DNA of 64,000 bases, taken from Parasediminibacterium sp051861445. Lineage in GTDB: Bacteria > Bacteroidota > Bacteroidia > Chitinophagales > Chitinophagaceae. The stretch spans positions 1-64,000 of the forward strand of contig JBHYCS010000009.1 of NCBI GenBank assembly GCA_051861445.1. Direction: 5' to 3'. Within the stretch, counting starts at the first letter, position 1. Each line of letters opens with the position of its first letter. The translations under genes and the position numbers were made by a program. The notes under the pieces were generated by a model that saw only the letters and a list, made by a program, of their open reading frames with translations, was not told the DNA's origin and ran no database searches. Of the stretch, positions 9,407-17,786 are shown one piece after another.

Positions 9407-10546
9407 ATGAATAATAACGAACTGCTGAGAAAATGGCGACTAATATTAGGAGCAAATGAAAACGATGGTACAGCAGCTCATCTTTCAAATATAGATGTGC
9501 AGATAGACAGTACGTTAAATACTTTGTATGATGCCAAAAAAGAGGGTGGATTAGGTGCATCTTCTCCAAATGTAAATCGTTGGTTAGGCGATATTCGATC
9601 GTTTTTTCCAAATACAGTTGTTCAAATTATGCAAAGAGATGCATTACAACGACTACATCTTACACAAATGCTTTTTGAAAAAGAAATGCTTGAAGCTGTT
9701 GAAGCCGATGTGCATTTGGTAGCTACATTGTTAACACTTAGTAAAGTAATTCCTGAAAAAACAAAAGATACCGCTAGGCAAGTGGTACGTAAAGTGGTGC
9801 ATGAATTAATGCAACAATTGCAGCAGCCAATGCAACAAGCAATTATGGGCAGCTTAAATCGTAGTATACAAAATTTTAGACCCAAGCATCATGAAATTAA
9901 TTGGCATAAAACCATTTTAAAAAATTTAAAACATTATCAACCAGAATATAAAACCATTATCCCTGAAACTAAAATTGGATATGGACGAAAACGATCTGCT
10001 TTAAAAGATGTGGTGTTATGTTTAGATCAAAGTGGATCAATGGGTTCATCGGTTGTTTATTCAGGAATTTTTGGTGCAGTAATGGCATCTATACCTGCTA
10101 TTCAAACCAAAATGATAGTTTTTGATACGGCCGTTGTAGATTTAACAGCATCACTATCAGACCCTGTAGAATTATTATTTGGTGTGCAATTGGGCGGAGG
10201 AACCGATATTCATGCTGCTCTTAGTTATTGCAAACAAATCATACATCGTCCTTTAGATACAGTTTTGGTTTTAATTACCGATTTATACGAAGGTGGCAAT
10301 CAAAACGAAATGCGAAAAAAGGCAATTGAACTTGTACAATCAGGTGCTCAATTAATTGTATTATTGGCTTTAAACAATGATGGTGCACCTGCTTACGACC
10401 ATCAAAATGCACAGTTTTTTGCAGATTTAGGTGTTCCTGTTTTTGCCTGTACACCCGATCAATTTCCAAATTTAATGGCACAAGCTTTATCTAAACAAGA
10501 TATTGCAAATTGGGCTGCTAAAGAGAATATAGTGATAAAAAAGTAG
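9407..10546 (+). CDS. VWA domain protein (YehP-like), partner of the MoxR ATPase
   Basis: A 379-residue protein with a helical N-terminal half and a von Willebrand factor A domain from about 200 to 370. The metal-ion-dependent adhesion site is intact: DxSxS at D207, S209, S211 (DQSGS), T266 in GGGTDIH, and D292 in ITDLYEGG. VWA proteins of this CoxE/YehP type pair with MoxR ATPases, the VWA domain binding a client or the ATPase ring through Mg2+. The size matches E. coli YehP. It is the last gene of the five-gene block and ends 10 bp from the convergent Rrf2 gene. Confidence 0.9.
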   Translation: MNNNELLRKWRLILGANENDGTAAHLSNIDVQIDSTLNTLYDAKKEGGLGASSPNVNRWLGDIRSFFPNTVVQIMQRDALQRLHLTQMLFEKEMLEAVEADVHLVATLLTLSKVIPEKTKDTARQVVRKVVHELMQQLQQPMQQAIMGSLNRSIQNFRPKHHEINWHKTILKNLKHYQPEYKTIIPETKIGYGRKRSALKDVVLCLDQSGSMGSSVVYSGIFGAVMASIPAIQTKMIVFDTAVVDLTASLSDPVELLFGVQLGGGTDIHAALSYCKQIIHRPLDTVLVLITDLYEGGNQNEMRKKAIELVQSGAQLIVLLALNNDGAPAYDHQNAQFFADLGVPVFACTPDQFPNLMAQALSKQDIANWAAKENIVIKK

Positions 10547-10556
10547 TTGCGTTTTT

Positions 10557-10967
10557 TTACTTCATCTCATCTACCAACTGCTGAATGGTTTTTGCTTCAA
10601 ACAAATCTTTCAAATCTTTCTTTATTGGTTTATATTCAAAATGCATGGGACAAGGATTTACCTCAGAGCATTTTTTCAATCCTAAAATACATTTCCCTAA
10701 TAATCCCTCTTGTTCCATTACTTCTAAAATGGCTCTTATGGGTAGCTGCTTTGCTTTTTCGGTTAAATAAAATCCACCGTTTGGCCCTCTTGTAGAACTT
10801 ATAATGCCTTTATCGCCAGTAAGTAGTTGCAAAATTTTAGCAGTAAACGATTTTGGAGATTGAATGCCCGCCGCAATTTCATCAATTCCTAATTTATTGT
10901 TTTCGCTGCCTTTTTCTGCAATAAAAAGAGTGGCTCTTAAAGCATATTCTGTAGATTTTGAAAACAT
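10557..10967 (-). CDS. Rrf2 family transcriptional regulator, likely Fe-S sensing
   Basis: A 136-residue winged-helix regulator of the Rrf2 family. The N-terminus FSKSTEYALRATLFIAE and the recognition-helix/wing part STRGPNGGFYL are typical. Three cysteines, C93, C100 and C106, are spaced like the [2Fe-2S] ligands of IscR and the NO-sensing cluster of NsrR, so the protein probably responds to Fe-S status, oxygen or nitric oxide. The ATG at 10965–10967 is chosen because the family starts with M-x-S-K/x-x-x-E-Y-A-L; the upstream in-frame ATG would add an unusual basic extension. A 36-bp palindrome lies about 100 bp upstream, between this gene and the divergent 600-aa gene, and is a good candidate for its binding site. 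Confidence 0.92.
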   Translation of the reverse strand: MFSKSTEYALRATLFIAEKGSENNKLGIDEIAAGIQSPKSFTAKILQLLTGDKGIISSTRGPNGGFYLTEKAKQLPIRAILEVMEQEGLLGKCILGLKKCSEVNPCPMHFEYKPIKKDLKDLFEAKTIQQLVDEMK

Positions 10968-11072
10968 ATTTTTTCTCTTTTGCCGTTGCAATACTCGTAT
11001 TTTATTGGCAATACTTTTCACATGAATGTATAATGCCGTTGAATAAACCTATTTGAAAAGCAAATAAACTGA

Positions 11073-11108
11073 AAAATAATTAAAGACAAACTAGTCCTTT
11101 ATTATTTT
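11073..11108. promoter_or_regulatory. Imperfect 36-bp palindrome, candidate Rrf2 operator
   Basis: The left arm AATAATTAAAGAC and right arm GTCCTTTATTATT face each other around a 6-bp spacer AAACTA; with flanks, 13 of 15 positions pair. The GAC…GTC core flanked by A/T recalls IscR/Rrf2-type sites, although those are usually 25 bp with an odd centre. It lies in the 274-bp divergent region between the Rrf2 gene and the 600-aa gene, where it could control both. Confidence 0.5.
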
Positions 11109-11241
11109 ATTCTTTATCTTCACTTTCTTAAATGTAGAAATTGGCTGAGTTCTATACAGGTGTAGCTGTGTTGTAGCAATCTGTTAAAGGGTACAAAGGC
11201 TTTTTTTGCAAACACACAAAACATCTTAAAACAACCGTTCT

Positions 11242-13044
11242 ATGCAGGTTTCATCGCTTCACAAATTTCACATTCCAGTTATGGGGCTGGCTTACACAAT
11301 TGATTCTCCCATTAAAGTAGCTCATTTTGGTATTGCATCTGTAATGTCGATAGTAGAAGATGGTTTGGTAGAAATGATGCGTAAACATTATTACAATACT
11401 ATTCAAGAACCATTTGTAGAAATACCACGTTTTGAACCCGATTATAGAGCCAAACGCATTACCGATTATTTAAACTTAGTAAACAAAATTGTACAGCAAA
11501 AATTAGAAAAAGTAAAGCAAGCCGCTTTTGAAGCAGGCTCAGAAATTGTACAATATTTTGAAATGCTACCTAACGACCATGCATTAAAACAAGTGTATAA
11601 TCAAATGTTGCAATTATCAGAAAAGGTTGAGCAATTGCAGCTACAAAACTATTTACGTTCTCAAGTAGTAGCAGGTAGTATTGATGTAAACATTATGACG
11701 AAATTGGATAATGAAAAAACAGATAAAAACGGAAATATAATTGAAGACGGATCGGAAGCTGTAGCTGCATTAAGAGGTTATGCTAATAGTAATCTTACAC
11801 ATTCGGCAATTGTGTTTTCTGCTGGAATGAATCCAAGATTATACAATTACTTAGAAAAATGTGATGCCTTTGATTCCGATGAAAATGGCTATTTTAAAAA
11901 ACGAGTAATTATTAAAGTAAGCGATTATAGATCGGCTTTAATTCAAGGAAAATATTTAGCCAAAAAAGGAATTTGGGTAAGTGAATTTAGGATAGAATCT
12001 GGCTTAAACTGTGGTGGACATGCATTTGCAACCGATGGAATTTTAATGGGGCCAATTTTAGAAGAATTTAAACAGAAAAAGAACGAACTAATTGAAGGAA
12101 TTTTTTCAATTTACAATACCGCTTTAGCAGCTAAAGGAAAACGAACGTTTGCACAACCTCATTCTGTTAATATAACGGCTCAAGGTGGTATAGGTACACA
12201 TGAAGAAGCAAGTTTTTTAGAACAATATTATGGTATTAATGGTACAGGTTGGGGCACTCCTTTTTTATTGGTTCCTGAAGCAACAACAGTTGATGAACAA
12301 ACGCTTAGCCTTTTACAAAAAGCTACAGAAAAAGATGTTTTACTCAGCAAAAACTCTCCGTTAGGTGTGCATTTTCATTATTTGAAAGGAACAACAAGTG
12401 ATGTAGAGAAAAACGAACGCATTTGTAATGGAAAACCAGGTAGCCCTTGTAGCGAAAAACATTTAGCTTTTAATACAGAATTTACGGATGAACCTATTTG
12501 CACAGCATCTATTAAATATCAAAGACTGAAAATTGCCGACTTGCAAAGCAAAGGTTTGCCAACGAACGAATACAATGAACAATTAACAGAAGTGCTAGAT
12601 AAAGAGTGCTTATGCGTTGGCTTAAGCAATGCTGCTTCTATTGTATACAATGTTCCGTTTGTAAAAAATCAAAATGCTGTAAATATTTGTCCAGGACCAA
12701 ATATTGTTAACTTTTCGAAAGTAGTTTCGTTGGCTACGATGGTAGATCATATTTATGGTAGAACAAATATTATTGATGTACAAAACAGACCACACTTATT
12801 TATTGCAGAATTAAACTTATATGTACAATACATTAAAGCTCAAATTGCTAAAGAAGGGAAACAAGTTTTAGAAGTAAAACGTAAAAAATACTATCAAGAT
12901 TTTTATAAAAATTTAATGAGTGGCATACAATATTATAGAGAATTAGCAGCAGAAAATATTCAAAATCACAGCTTATTTATTCAAGGTTTAGATAAAGCAG
13001 AAACCGAAATCCACTTAGTGTTCTTCCAATTTTCAAGCAACTAA
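11242..13044 (+). CDS. 600-aa protein of unknown function, candidate TIM-barrel-like enzyme
   Basis: I do not recognise a named family. The protein has no signal peptide or membrane helix. Notable segments are KVAHFGIASVMSIVED near 25–40, a helical insert at about 70–140, ESGLNCGGHAFATDGILMG near 252–270, ITAQGGIGTHEE near 311–322 and GWGTPFLLVPEAT near 336–348. The alternation of strands ending in G-rich loops (GGH, GGIGT) resembles flavin-binding TIM barrels of the nitronate monooxygenase/IMPDH kind, but this is only an impression. It is cysteine-rich in the second half (C395, C403, C420, C456, C458, C483), which would fit an Fe-S cluster. It is divergent from an Fe-S-type Rrf2 regulator and probably under its control. 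It ends at a strong terminator shared with the amidase gene. Confidence 0.75.
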   Translation: MQVSSLHKFHIPVMGLAYTIDSPIKVAHFGIASVMSIVEDGLVEMMRKHYYNTIQEPFVEIPRFEPDYRAKRITDYLNLVNKIVQQKLEKVKQAAFEAGSEIVQYFEMLPNDHALKQVYNQMLQLSEKVEQLQLQNYLRSQVVAGSIDVNIMTKLDNEKTDKNGNIIEDGSEAVAALRGYANSNLTHSAIVFSAGMNPRLYNYLEKCDAFDSDENGYFKKRVIIKVSDYRSALIQGKYLAKKGIWVSEFRIESGLNCGGHAFATDGILMGPILEEFKQKKNELIEGIFSIYNTALAAKGKRTFAQPHSVNITAQGGIGTHEEASFLEQYYGINGTGWGTPFLLVPEATTVDEQTLSLLQKATEKDVLLSKNSPLGVHFHYLKGTTSDVEKNERICNGKPGSPCSEKHLAFNTEFTDEPICTASIKYQRLKIADLQSKGLPTNEYNEQLTEVLDKECLCVGLSNAASIVYNVPFVKNQNAVNICPGPNIVNFSKVVSLATMVDHIYGRTNIIDVQNRPHLFIAELNLYVQYIKAQIAKEGKQVLEVKRKKYYQDFYKNLMSGIQYYRELAAENIQNHSLFIQGLDKAETEIHLVFFQFSSN

Positions 13045-13055
13045 ATATTTTATTC

Positions 13056-13100
13056 TATAAAAAAGATGCATCGGTTTTATATCGATGCATCTTTTTTATA
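13056..13100. terminator. Strong bidirectional terminator
   Basis: A perfect 18-bp stem (13056–13073 against 13083–13100) with a 9-nt loop, flanked by A and T runs on both sides. It separates the convergent 600-aa gene and the amidase gene; the amidase stop codon lies inside the stem. Confidence 0.9.
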
Positions 13101-13917
13101 AATACTTTTTATATAAATTGTTTAACACCATTCTATCTACATCATTTATTTTTCTTGTGCTATCTTGTAAAAAATGACGTTTGAAAGAACGTATTGCAGC
13201 TGTAGTATCTTTAATATCGTAACCAATAATTCTCAATGCTTGCAAATGGTTAAAATTACTATCAGGTTGTGTTATACTTGGTAACGGATCATACCATAAA
13301 CCAAATCCTTTATCGGCCAATTGTTTCCAAGGAAACAAAATACTCGGATCATTTTTTCTTGTAGGTGCAATATCTCCATGACCGATAAAGTTTGCCGATG
13401 GAATTTGATGTTTCTTTTTTAAAACATCTAGCAATTGTATTAAACTGTTAATTTGTTCTGGTGCAAAAGGTTCAAACCCATTATTATCTAATTCGATGCC
13501 AATAGATGCAGAGTTAATATCGGTATTGCTTCCCCACTTACTATTGCCTGCATGCCATGCCCTTAAATAATCATTTAACATTTGGTGAACAGTTCCATTT
13601 CTACAAATTACATAATGTGCACTTACTTGCGTACGTGTAAGCGTAAATGTTTTTAACGTTTGTTCACAACTGTTTTGAGCAGTATGATGTATAATTACAA
13701 AATTGGGTTTTCTCAATCCAAGATTGGTTGTGCCCACCCATTGTTCAGCCATTTGAATACTATCAGCAACAGCAGGTAAAGGATAAGTAGCAATTGTTTT
13801 TCCAAATTTTTTTACTTGTTTTTTATATACCTTATTCGTTGCAGAATATTGTTTTGGTGTACATGCTGCTATAAATAACAACAATAAGTAAATTGTGTGT
13901 TTATAAACCATATTCAT
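13096..13917 (-). CDS. Lipoprotein N-acetylmuramoyl-L-alanine amidase (Amidase_2/AmiD-like)
   Basis: Peptidoglycan amidase that cleaves the bond between MurNAc and L-Ala. A lipoprotein signal with lipobox FIAAC is followed by a domain with the Amidase_2 zinc site: H in VIIHHTA, H in RAWHAGNSKWG, and the later HGDIAPTRKNDPS with His and Asp, as in AmiD. ASIGIELDNNGF is the usual central strand. The C-terminal tail of about 60 residues (DSTRKINDVDRMVLNNLYKKYL) resembles the extra peptidoglycan-binding helices of AmiD. The protein should be anchored in the outer membrane facing the periplasm and act in murein turnover or recycling. Start at M1 or M3; both keep the signal peptide. Confidence 0.9.
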   Translation of the reverse strand: MNMVYKHTIYLLLLFIAACTPKQYSATNKVYKKQVKKFGKTIATYPLPAVADSIQMAEQWVGTTNLGLRKPNFVIIHHTAQNSCEQTLKTFTLTRTQVSAHYVICRNGTVHQMLNDYLRAWHAGNSKWGSNTDINSASIGIELDNNGFEPFAPEQINSLIQLLDVLKKKHQIPSANFIGHGDIAPTRKNDPSILFPWKQLADKGFGLWYDPLPSITQPDSNFNHLQALRIIGYDIKDTTAAIRSFKRHFLQDSTRKINDVDRMVLNNLYKKYL

Positions 13918-14138
13918 TAGTTAGTGCTTGCAAAATAGTATTTTAATTAGCTTTAGTTAAGAAATTGTAGATGTATGATTAATAATGCGTTGTTGTTATA
14001 CATTTTTTATGCAAGGGCTGTAACTTTGTAAATTCAGTTTCGTTTAATTTTAAATTACTAAAAGCAACTGTTAACGTTTTAACAAATACACTAAAAAAAA
14101 TGGCACTAAAATTGAAAACTTTTAATAAACTTACTTTT

Positions 14139-14567
14139 ATGAAACTACAACTACTATTCATGTTGGTATTTTCAGTAACTGCTTTAACTGCACAAACTAC
14201 TACCGACTTGTTACCTGATCAAAATCCGAACTATTTAATTAGTCAAAACAAATACATGCAATACAGAGACTCTTTATTGCTTACACAAAACACAACTGTA
14301 CAACAAACGTATAAAGCCTACGATTGGTACACTGCAAAATTAGAACGCAGACAAGACCGTAGAAATTTTAGAAGAGAAATAAGATTGGCCAACGCTTACA
14401 ACTGGAATAATAACTGGAACAATGGTTGGAATAACGGTTGGGATAATAATTGGAACAACAGATGGAACAATAACCGCTGGAACAATGGATGGGGAAACAA
14501 TTGGAGAAACAATAGATTTTTACCCAATATTGGATACAGATGGGGCGATTGGTTTTTTCTTTTTTAA
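14139..14567 (+). CDS. Secreted protein with an Asn/Trp-rich repeat tail
   Basis: A 142-residue exported protein. The start at 14139 gives a clean signal peptide (KLQLLFMLVFSVTALTAQ) and is preferred over the ATG at 14100. A short middle part with YMQYRDSLLLTQ and a basic stretch ERRQDRRNFRREIR leads into about 35 residues built from units such as NNGW, NNNW and NNRW, with a tryptophan every three to five residues. The tail ends in NIGYRWGDWFFLF. A TAACTTTG element at 14021–14028 fits the -7 box of a Bacteroidota promoter. The gene precedes an LpoB-like lipoprotein by 40 bp and is probably co-transcribed with it. Function unknown; an envelope or glycan-binding role is a guess from composition and context. 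Confidence 0.75.
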   Translation: MKLQLLFMLVFSVTALTAQTTTDLLPDQNPNYLISQNKYMQYRDSLLLTQNTTVQQTYKAYDWYTAKLERRQDRRNFRREIRLANAYNWNNNWNNGWNNGWDNNWNNRWNNNRWNNGWGNNWRNNRFLPNIGYRWGDWFFLF

Positions 14568-14606
14568 TCACAAACAAATACATACACCTTTAATACACAG
14601 TTAAAT

Positions 14607-15197
14607 ATGAAAATGAATTACACCCTAATTGCAGTTTTAGCAAGTACCCTTTTAACAACAAGTTGTGCCAATAGAAAAGTAACAAGAATAAACCCTGTAA
14701 CCGAACAACAAGATATTAGTGGTGCTTGGAATGCTATAGATAGCAAAATGGTTTCAGACGAAATGATTAGCCAAATTTTAATGGATAAATGGGTAACCAA
14801 TCATACAACTGCAAAATCAAAAAATCCGGTTGTTATTGTTGGAATGGTAACCAATAAAAGCCATGAACACATTGAAGCAGAAATGTTTATTAAAGATTTA
14901 GAAAGAGCATTTTTACGTTCAGATAAAGTAAGATTGGTACAAAGCGGAAAAAAGAGAGAAGAATTAAGAGCTGAAAAAGCCGATCAACAAACCAATGCAT
15001 CTCAAAGCACTATGAAAAAATTTGGCTTAGAAAATGGTGCAGATTACATTTTACAAGGCAGCATTAACTCAATTGTAGATGGCTACAAAAAAGAAAAAAC
15101 AGTTACCTATCAAATTAACTTAGAACTTACCAATATAGAAACCAACGAAGTTGTATGGATTGGCGATAAAAAAATTGCCAAATACATAAAAAACTAG
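14607..15197 (+). CDS. LpoB-like lipoprotein (penicillin-binding protein activator)
   Basis: A 196-residue lipoprotein with lipobox at C20 (LTTSC). The body matches the LpoB fold: DISGAWNAIDSKMVSDEMI, then a central VVIVGMVTNKSHEHIEAEMFIKDLERAFL and NGADYILQGSI, ending with strands YQINLELTNIETNEVVWIGDKKIAKYI. In enterobacteria LpoB activates the peptidoglycan synthase PBP1B from the outer membrane; in Bacteroidota the homolog commonly sits beside a COG3014 lipoprotein, as here. It lies 40 bp after the Asn/Trp-repeat gene and is followed by an inverted repeat before the next gene. Confidence 0.88.
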   Translation: MKMNYTLIAVLASTLLTTSCANRKVTRINPVTEQQDISGAWNAIDSKMVSDEMISQILMDKWVTNHTTAKSKNPVVIVGMVTNKSHEHIEAEMFIKDLERAFLRSDKVRLVQSGKKREELRAEKADQQTNASQSTMKKFGLENGADYILQGSINSIVDGYKKEKTVTYQINLELTNIETNEVVWIGDKKIAKYIKN

Positions 15198-15233
15198 TTG
15201 ACATAGCAACTATAAAATTAGCACACCCTTTAT

Positions 15234-15288
15234 CAAAAGCCACAATACGAGTTATTTATAAAACAATACTACCTATTGTGGCTTTTTT
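15234..15288 (+). terminator. Inverted repeat with T run, probable terminator after the LpoB-like gene
   Basis: AAAAGCCACAATA (15235–15247) is mirrored by TATTGTGGCTTTT (15274–15286) and followed by T residues. The stem is 13 bp but the loop is long, about 26 nt. It probably ends or attenuates the upstream transcript before the COG3014 lipoprotein gene. Confidence 0.55.
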
Positions 15289-15325
15289 ACAACTCATATA
15301 CTCTTTATAGACCAACGGCTACACA

Positions 15326-16780
15326 ATGCATTATTTTTCTCTTATAAAACGGGTATTAATAAGTTTGCTTTTGATACCTTTTTTTATAAGTTGTGCTACC
15401 ACAACTTATAAAGCCAAAATGGCTAGCTATTATCATAAGGTACAAACAGGTCATTTTAAATCGGCAAAAGCAAGTTTAGAGGAAAATTCATTCATCCAAC
15501 AAAAAAGAAATCAATTACTATACTATTTTGAAAAAGGAAAACTGTATCATTTTACCAAACAATACGATAGTAGTAATCTTTACCTAAATAATGCAGATAT
15601 TCTCATTGAACAAACAAGAAAAAATGCAGGAGATATTGCAGCAGCAAACCTCATAAATCCGATGATGCAAACATATTTGGGCGAAGATTTTGAACCTTTT
15701 ATGATGCATTATTACAAAGCTTTGAATTATTTGTACTTAGGAAAAATAGAAGATGCCGTTGTTGAAGCAAGACGCATTCAGTTAACCACACAAACTCAAA
15801 ACGATAAATTTGCTGGTAAACTTACACGTTATAGTAAAGATGCATTTGCCCTAAACTTGCAAGGAATTATTTATGAAATAAATGGCGACATCAACAATGC
15901 ATTTATTGCTTATAGAAATGCAGCGGAATTATATTTAAGCAATAATGGATCGTATTACAATGTGCAGATGCCAACGCAACTTAAAAGAGATGTTATTAAA
16001 ACAGCTTTACAAATGGGCTTTACTAGTGAGGCAACAAAATATAAAAACTTATTTTCGATAGACTCAATTGCTACTTCAAATACCAACGAATTAATTGTGT
16101 TTGTAGAACAAGGATGGATTGCTGAAAAAAAACAAAGAAACTTATTTGTAACAAGAGATAATGCAGGCATTTCTAGCCTATTTTTTATTGATAGTGATGG
16201 CAGCAGGGTACAAGTTCCATTCGATGTAAGTGCTTATAGAGAATTACGCTCTAGCGATATTACAGCATCTAGCTTTAGAATTTTAAAAGTGTCTATTCCT
16301 TTTTATAGCATCAATAGCGAATACCAAAAAGTAAATGTTGTAATCAACAACACCAATTATGCTACCGAAATAACTCAAAACTTAAATAGCCTTGCTGTAA
16401 ATATTTTACAAGAACGCATGTTTAAAGAAATTGGCAATGCTGTGGTAAGACAAATAACTAAAAAGTTAGCAGAAAAAGGCATTGAAGCTGGTACAAAAGC
16501 AGTTGTAGAAAACAATTCGAAAGAAAAAGACGATAAGAAGAAAAAAGAAAATGCCGAAGCCGCAGGTGCTGTTGCAGGTTTATTGGTAAACATATTGAAT
16601 ACTGCTACCGAAAAAGCAGATACTCGTAACTGGCAATCGTTACCCGCCTTTATTAGTTATGTTAGAATACCATTACAAGCTGGTGAAAACAAATTAACAC
16701 TTCAATTTGGTAATCAGCAGAAAAATATTACCATACAAAGCACACAAAAACTACAAGTATATAATTGGGTGATAAACTAG
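15326..16780 (+). CDS. COG3014-type lipoprotein with TPR-like repeats
   Basis: A 484-residue lipoprotein with lipobox at C23 (FFISC). Residues about 30–230 form helical hairpins like tetratricopeptide repeats (YHKVQTGHFKSAKASLEEN, then DALNLQGIIYEINGDINNAFIAYRNAAELY). A conserved-looking VFVEQGWIAEKKQ follows, then a beta-rich domain, and a low-complexity linker rich in K, E and D near 390–410. The C-terminal WQSLPAFISYVRIPLQAGEN region is also typical of COG3014. These proteins accompany LpoB-like lipoproteins and are thought to act in the periplasm on envelope assembly; the exact activity is unknown. It lies 128 bp downstream of the LpoB-like gene. Confidence 0.8.
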   Translation: MHYFSLIKRVLISLLLIPFFISCATTTYKAKMASYYHKVQTGHFKSAKASLEENSFIQQKRNQLLYYFEKGKLYHFTKQYDSSNLYLNNADILIEQTRKNAGDIAAANLINPMMQTYLGEDFEPFMMHYYKALNYLYLGKIEDAVVEARRIQLTTQTQNDKFAGKLTRYSKDAFALNLQGIIYEINGDINNAFIAYRNAAELYLSNNGSYYNVQMPTQLKRDVIKTALQMGFTSEATKYKNLFSIDSIATSNTNELIVFVEQGWIAEKKQRNLFVTRDNAGISSLFFIDSDGSRVQVPFDVSAYRELRSSDITASSFRILKVSIPFYSINSEYQKVNVVINNTNYATEITQNLNSLAVNILQERMFKEIGNAVVRQITKKLAEKGIEAGTKAVVENNSKEKDDKKKKENAEAAGAVAGLLVNILNTATEKADTRNWQSLPAFISYVRIPLQAGENKLTLQFGNQQKNITIQSTQKLQVYNWVIN

Positions 16781-16826
16781 TATTCCACAAATAACTACGT
16801 ATACATTTTTAGACTTTGCTTTTACA

Positions 16827-16841
16827 ATACTGTAACAGTAT
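16827..16841. promoter_or_regulatory. Perfect 15-bp palindrome upstream of a YdeI-like gene
   Basis: ATACTGT-A-ACAGTAT reads the same on both strands, with a single central base. It lies about 95 bp upstream of the YdeI-like gene. The size and symmetry fit a dimeric regulator's operator; no regulator can be named. Confidence 0.35.
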
Positions 16842-16937
16842 AAAATACAAATATCATTTTCATACTTTCGTTAACGATTATCTATAAAAGAATAGCTTTT
16901 TTTAATTACAGTTTTACCTAACTCAATCATTTAAATA

Positions 16938-17597
16938 ATGAACCCAAGTGTAGATAAGTATTTAGTTGATGGCTGTATGCGTTGCAAGTTTGGAGGAACA
17001 GAAAATTGCAAAGTAAATAATTGGAAAGAAGCGTTAATTACACTTAGAAAAATAGTAATTAATACAGGCTTAACAGAAACAATAAAATGGGGAGTACCCG
17101 TTTACACTCATCAAAATAAAAACATACTCATGTTAGGCTGTTTAAAGGCTTATGCTTTTATTAGCTTTTTTAAAGGGAGTTTATTAAACAATACCAACAA
17201 CCTACTTAGTCAACAAGGTAATGTACAAGCTGCTAGATTAATAAAAGTTAATGATGTAGACTTTATTTATAAACATCAATCTATCATTGAAAGGTTTATT
17301 CATGAAGCTATCGCATTAGAAGAGTCTGGAGCAAAAGTATCCATTGTTAAAAATCTAGAACCAATACCAAATGAATTAGAAGAAATTTTTTTGAAAGATC
17401 CATTGTTTGAAACCGCTTTTAAAAAACTCACTTTAGGAAGACAACGAGGGTATATCATATATTTTTCTCAGCCAAAACAATCTCAAAACAGATTGAATAG
17501 AATTGAAAAATACAAACAACAAATTTTGAATGGTTTGGGAATAAATGATTTGTATTTACATAGCAAAAAAAACGTTACCAACGATAGCAATAAGTAA
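16938..17597 (+). CDS. YdeI/OmpD-associated family protein with DUF1801 domain
   Basis: A 219-residue cytoplasmic protein. The first part (WKEALITLRKIVINTGLTETIKWGVPVYTHQNKNILMLGCLKAYAFISFFKG) is a DUF1801-type domain. The end (FKKLTLGRQRGYIIYFSQPKQSQNRLNRIEKYKQQIL) is the classic YdeI C-terminal helix pair. The N-terminus holds CMRCKFGGTENC, a possible metal site that many relatives also have. In Bacillus, YdeI relatives are linked to resistance to membrane-active compounds, but the biochemical activity is not known. It stands alone, with a 15-bp palindrome upstream. Confidence 0.85.
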   Translation: MNPSVDKYLVDGCMRCKFGGTENCKVNNWKEALITLRKIVINTGLTETIKWGVPVYTHQNKNILMLGCLKAYAFISFFKGSLLNNTNNLLSQQGNVQAARLIKVNDVDFIYKHQSIIERFIHEAIALEESGAKVSIVKNLEPIPNELEEIFLKDPLFETAFKKLTLGRQRGYIIYFSQPKQSQNRLNRIEKYKQQILNGLGINDLYLHSKKNVTNDSNK

Positions 17598-17786
17598 TAT
17601 CAGTAGAAACAGTGGTGTTTTATAATTGCGTTTTTAAGATTGAAAGTCATTTGCTTTAGTTAATAAGAACGATTTTTCTGTTAAATATGCTTTCGTTGCA
17701 AAAAAATTAAACTTATAATAATCCTTAATATTTTTTACATATTGATAAAACACCTTATTTTAGTTTTTAAATAAAAGATATAGCTA

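Noticed and set aside
3100..10546. Calling the MoxR cluster an antiphage system
   Set aside because: The layout differs from described MoxR–VWA conflict modules as I remember them, and no toxin or nuclease domain is visible; function left open.
14368..14604. Alternative open frames over the Asn/Trp-repeat part of the secreted protein
   Set aside because: The repetitive DNA keeps other frames open by chance; only the frame with signal peptide and repeat logic is credible.
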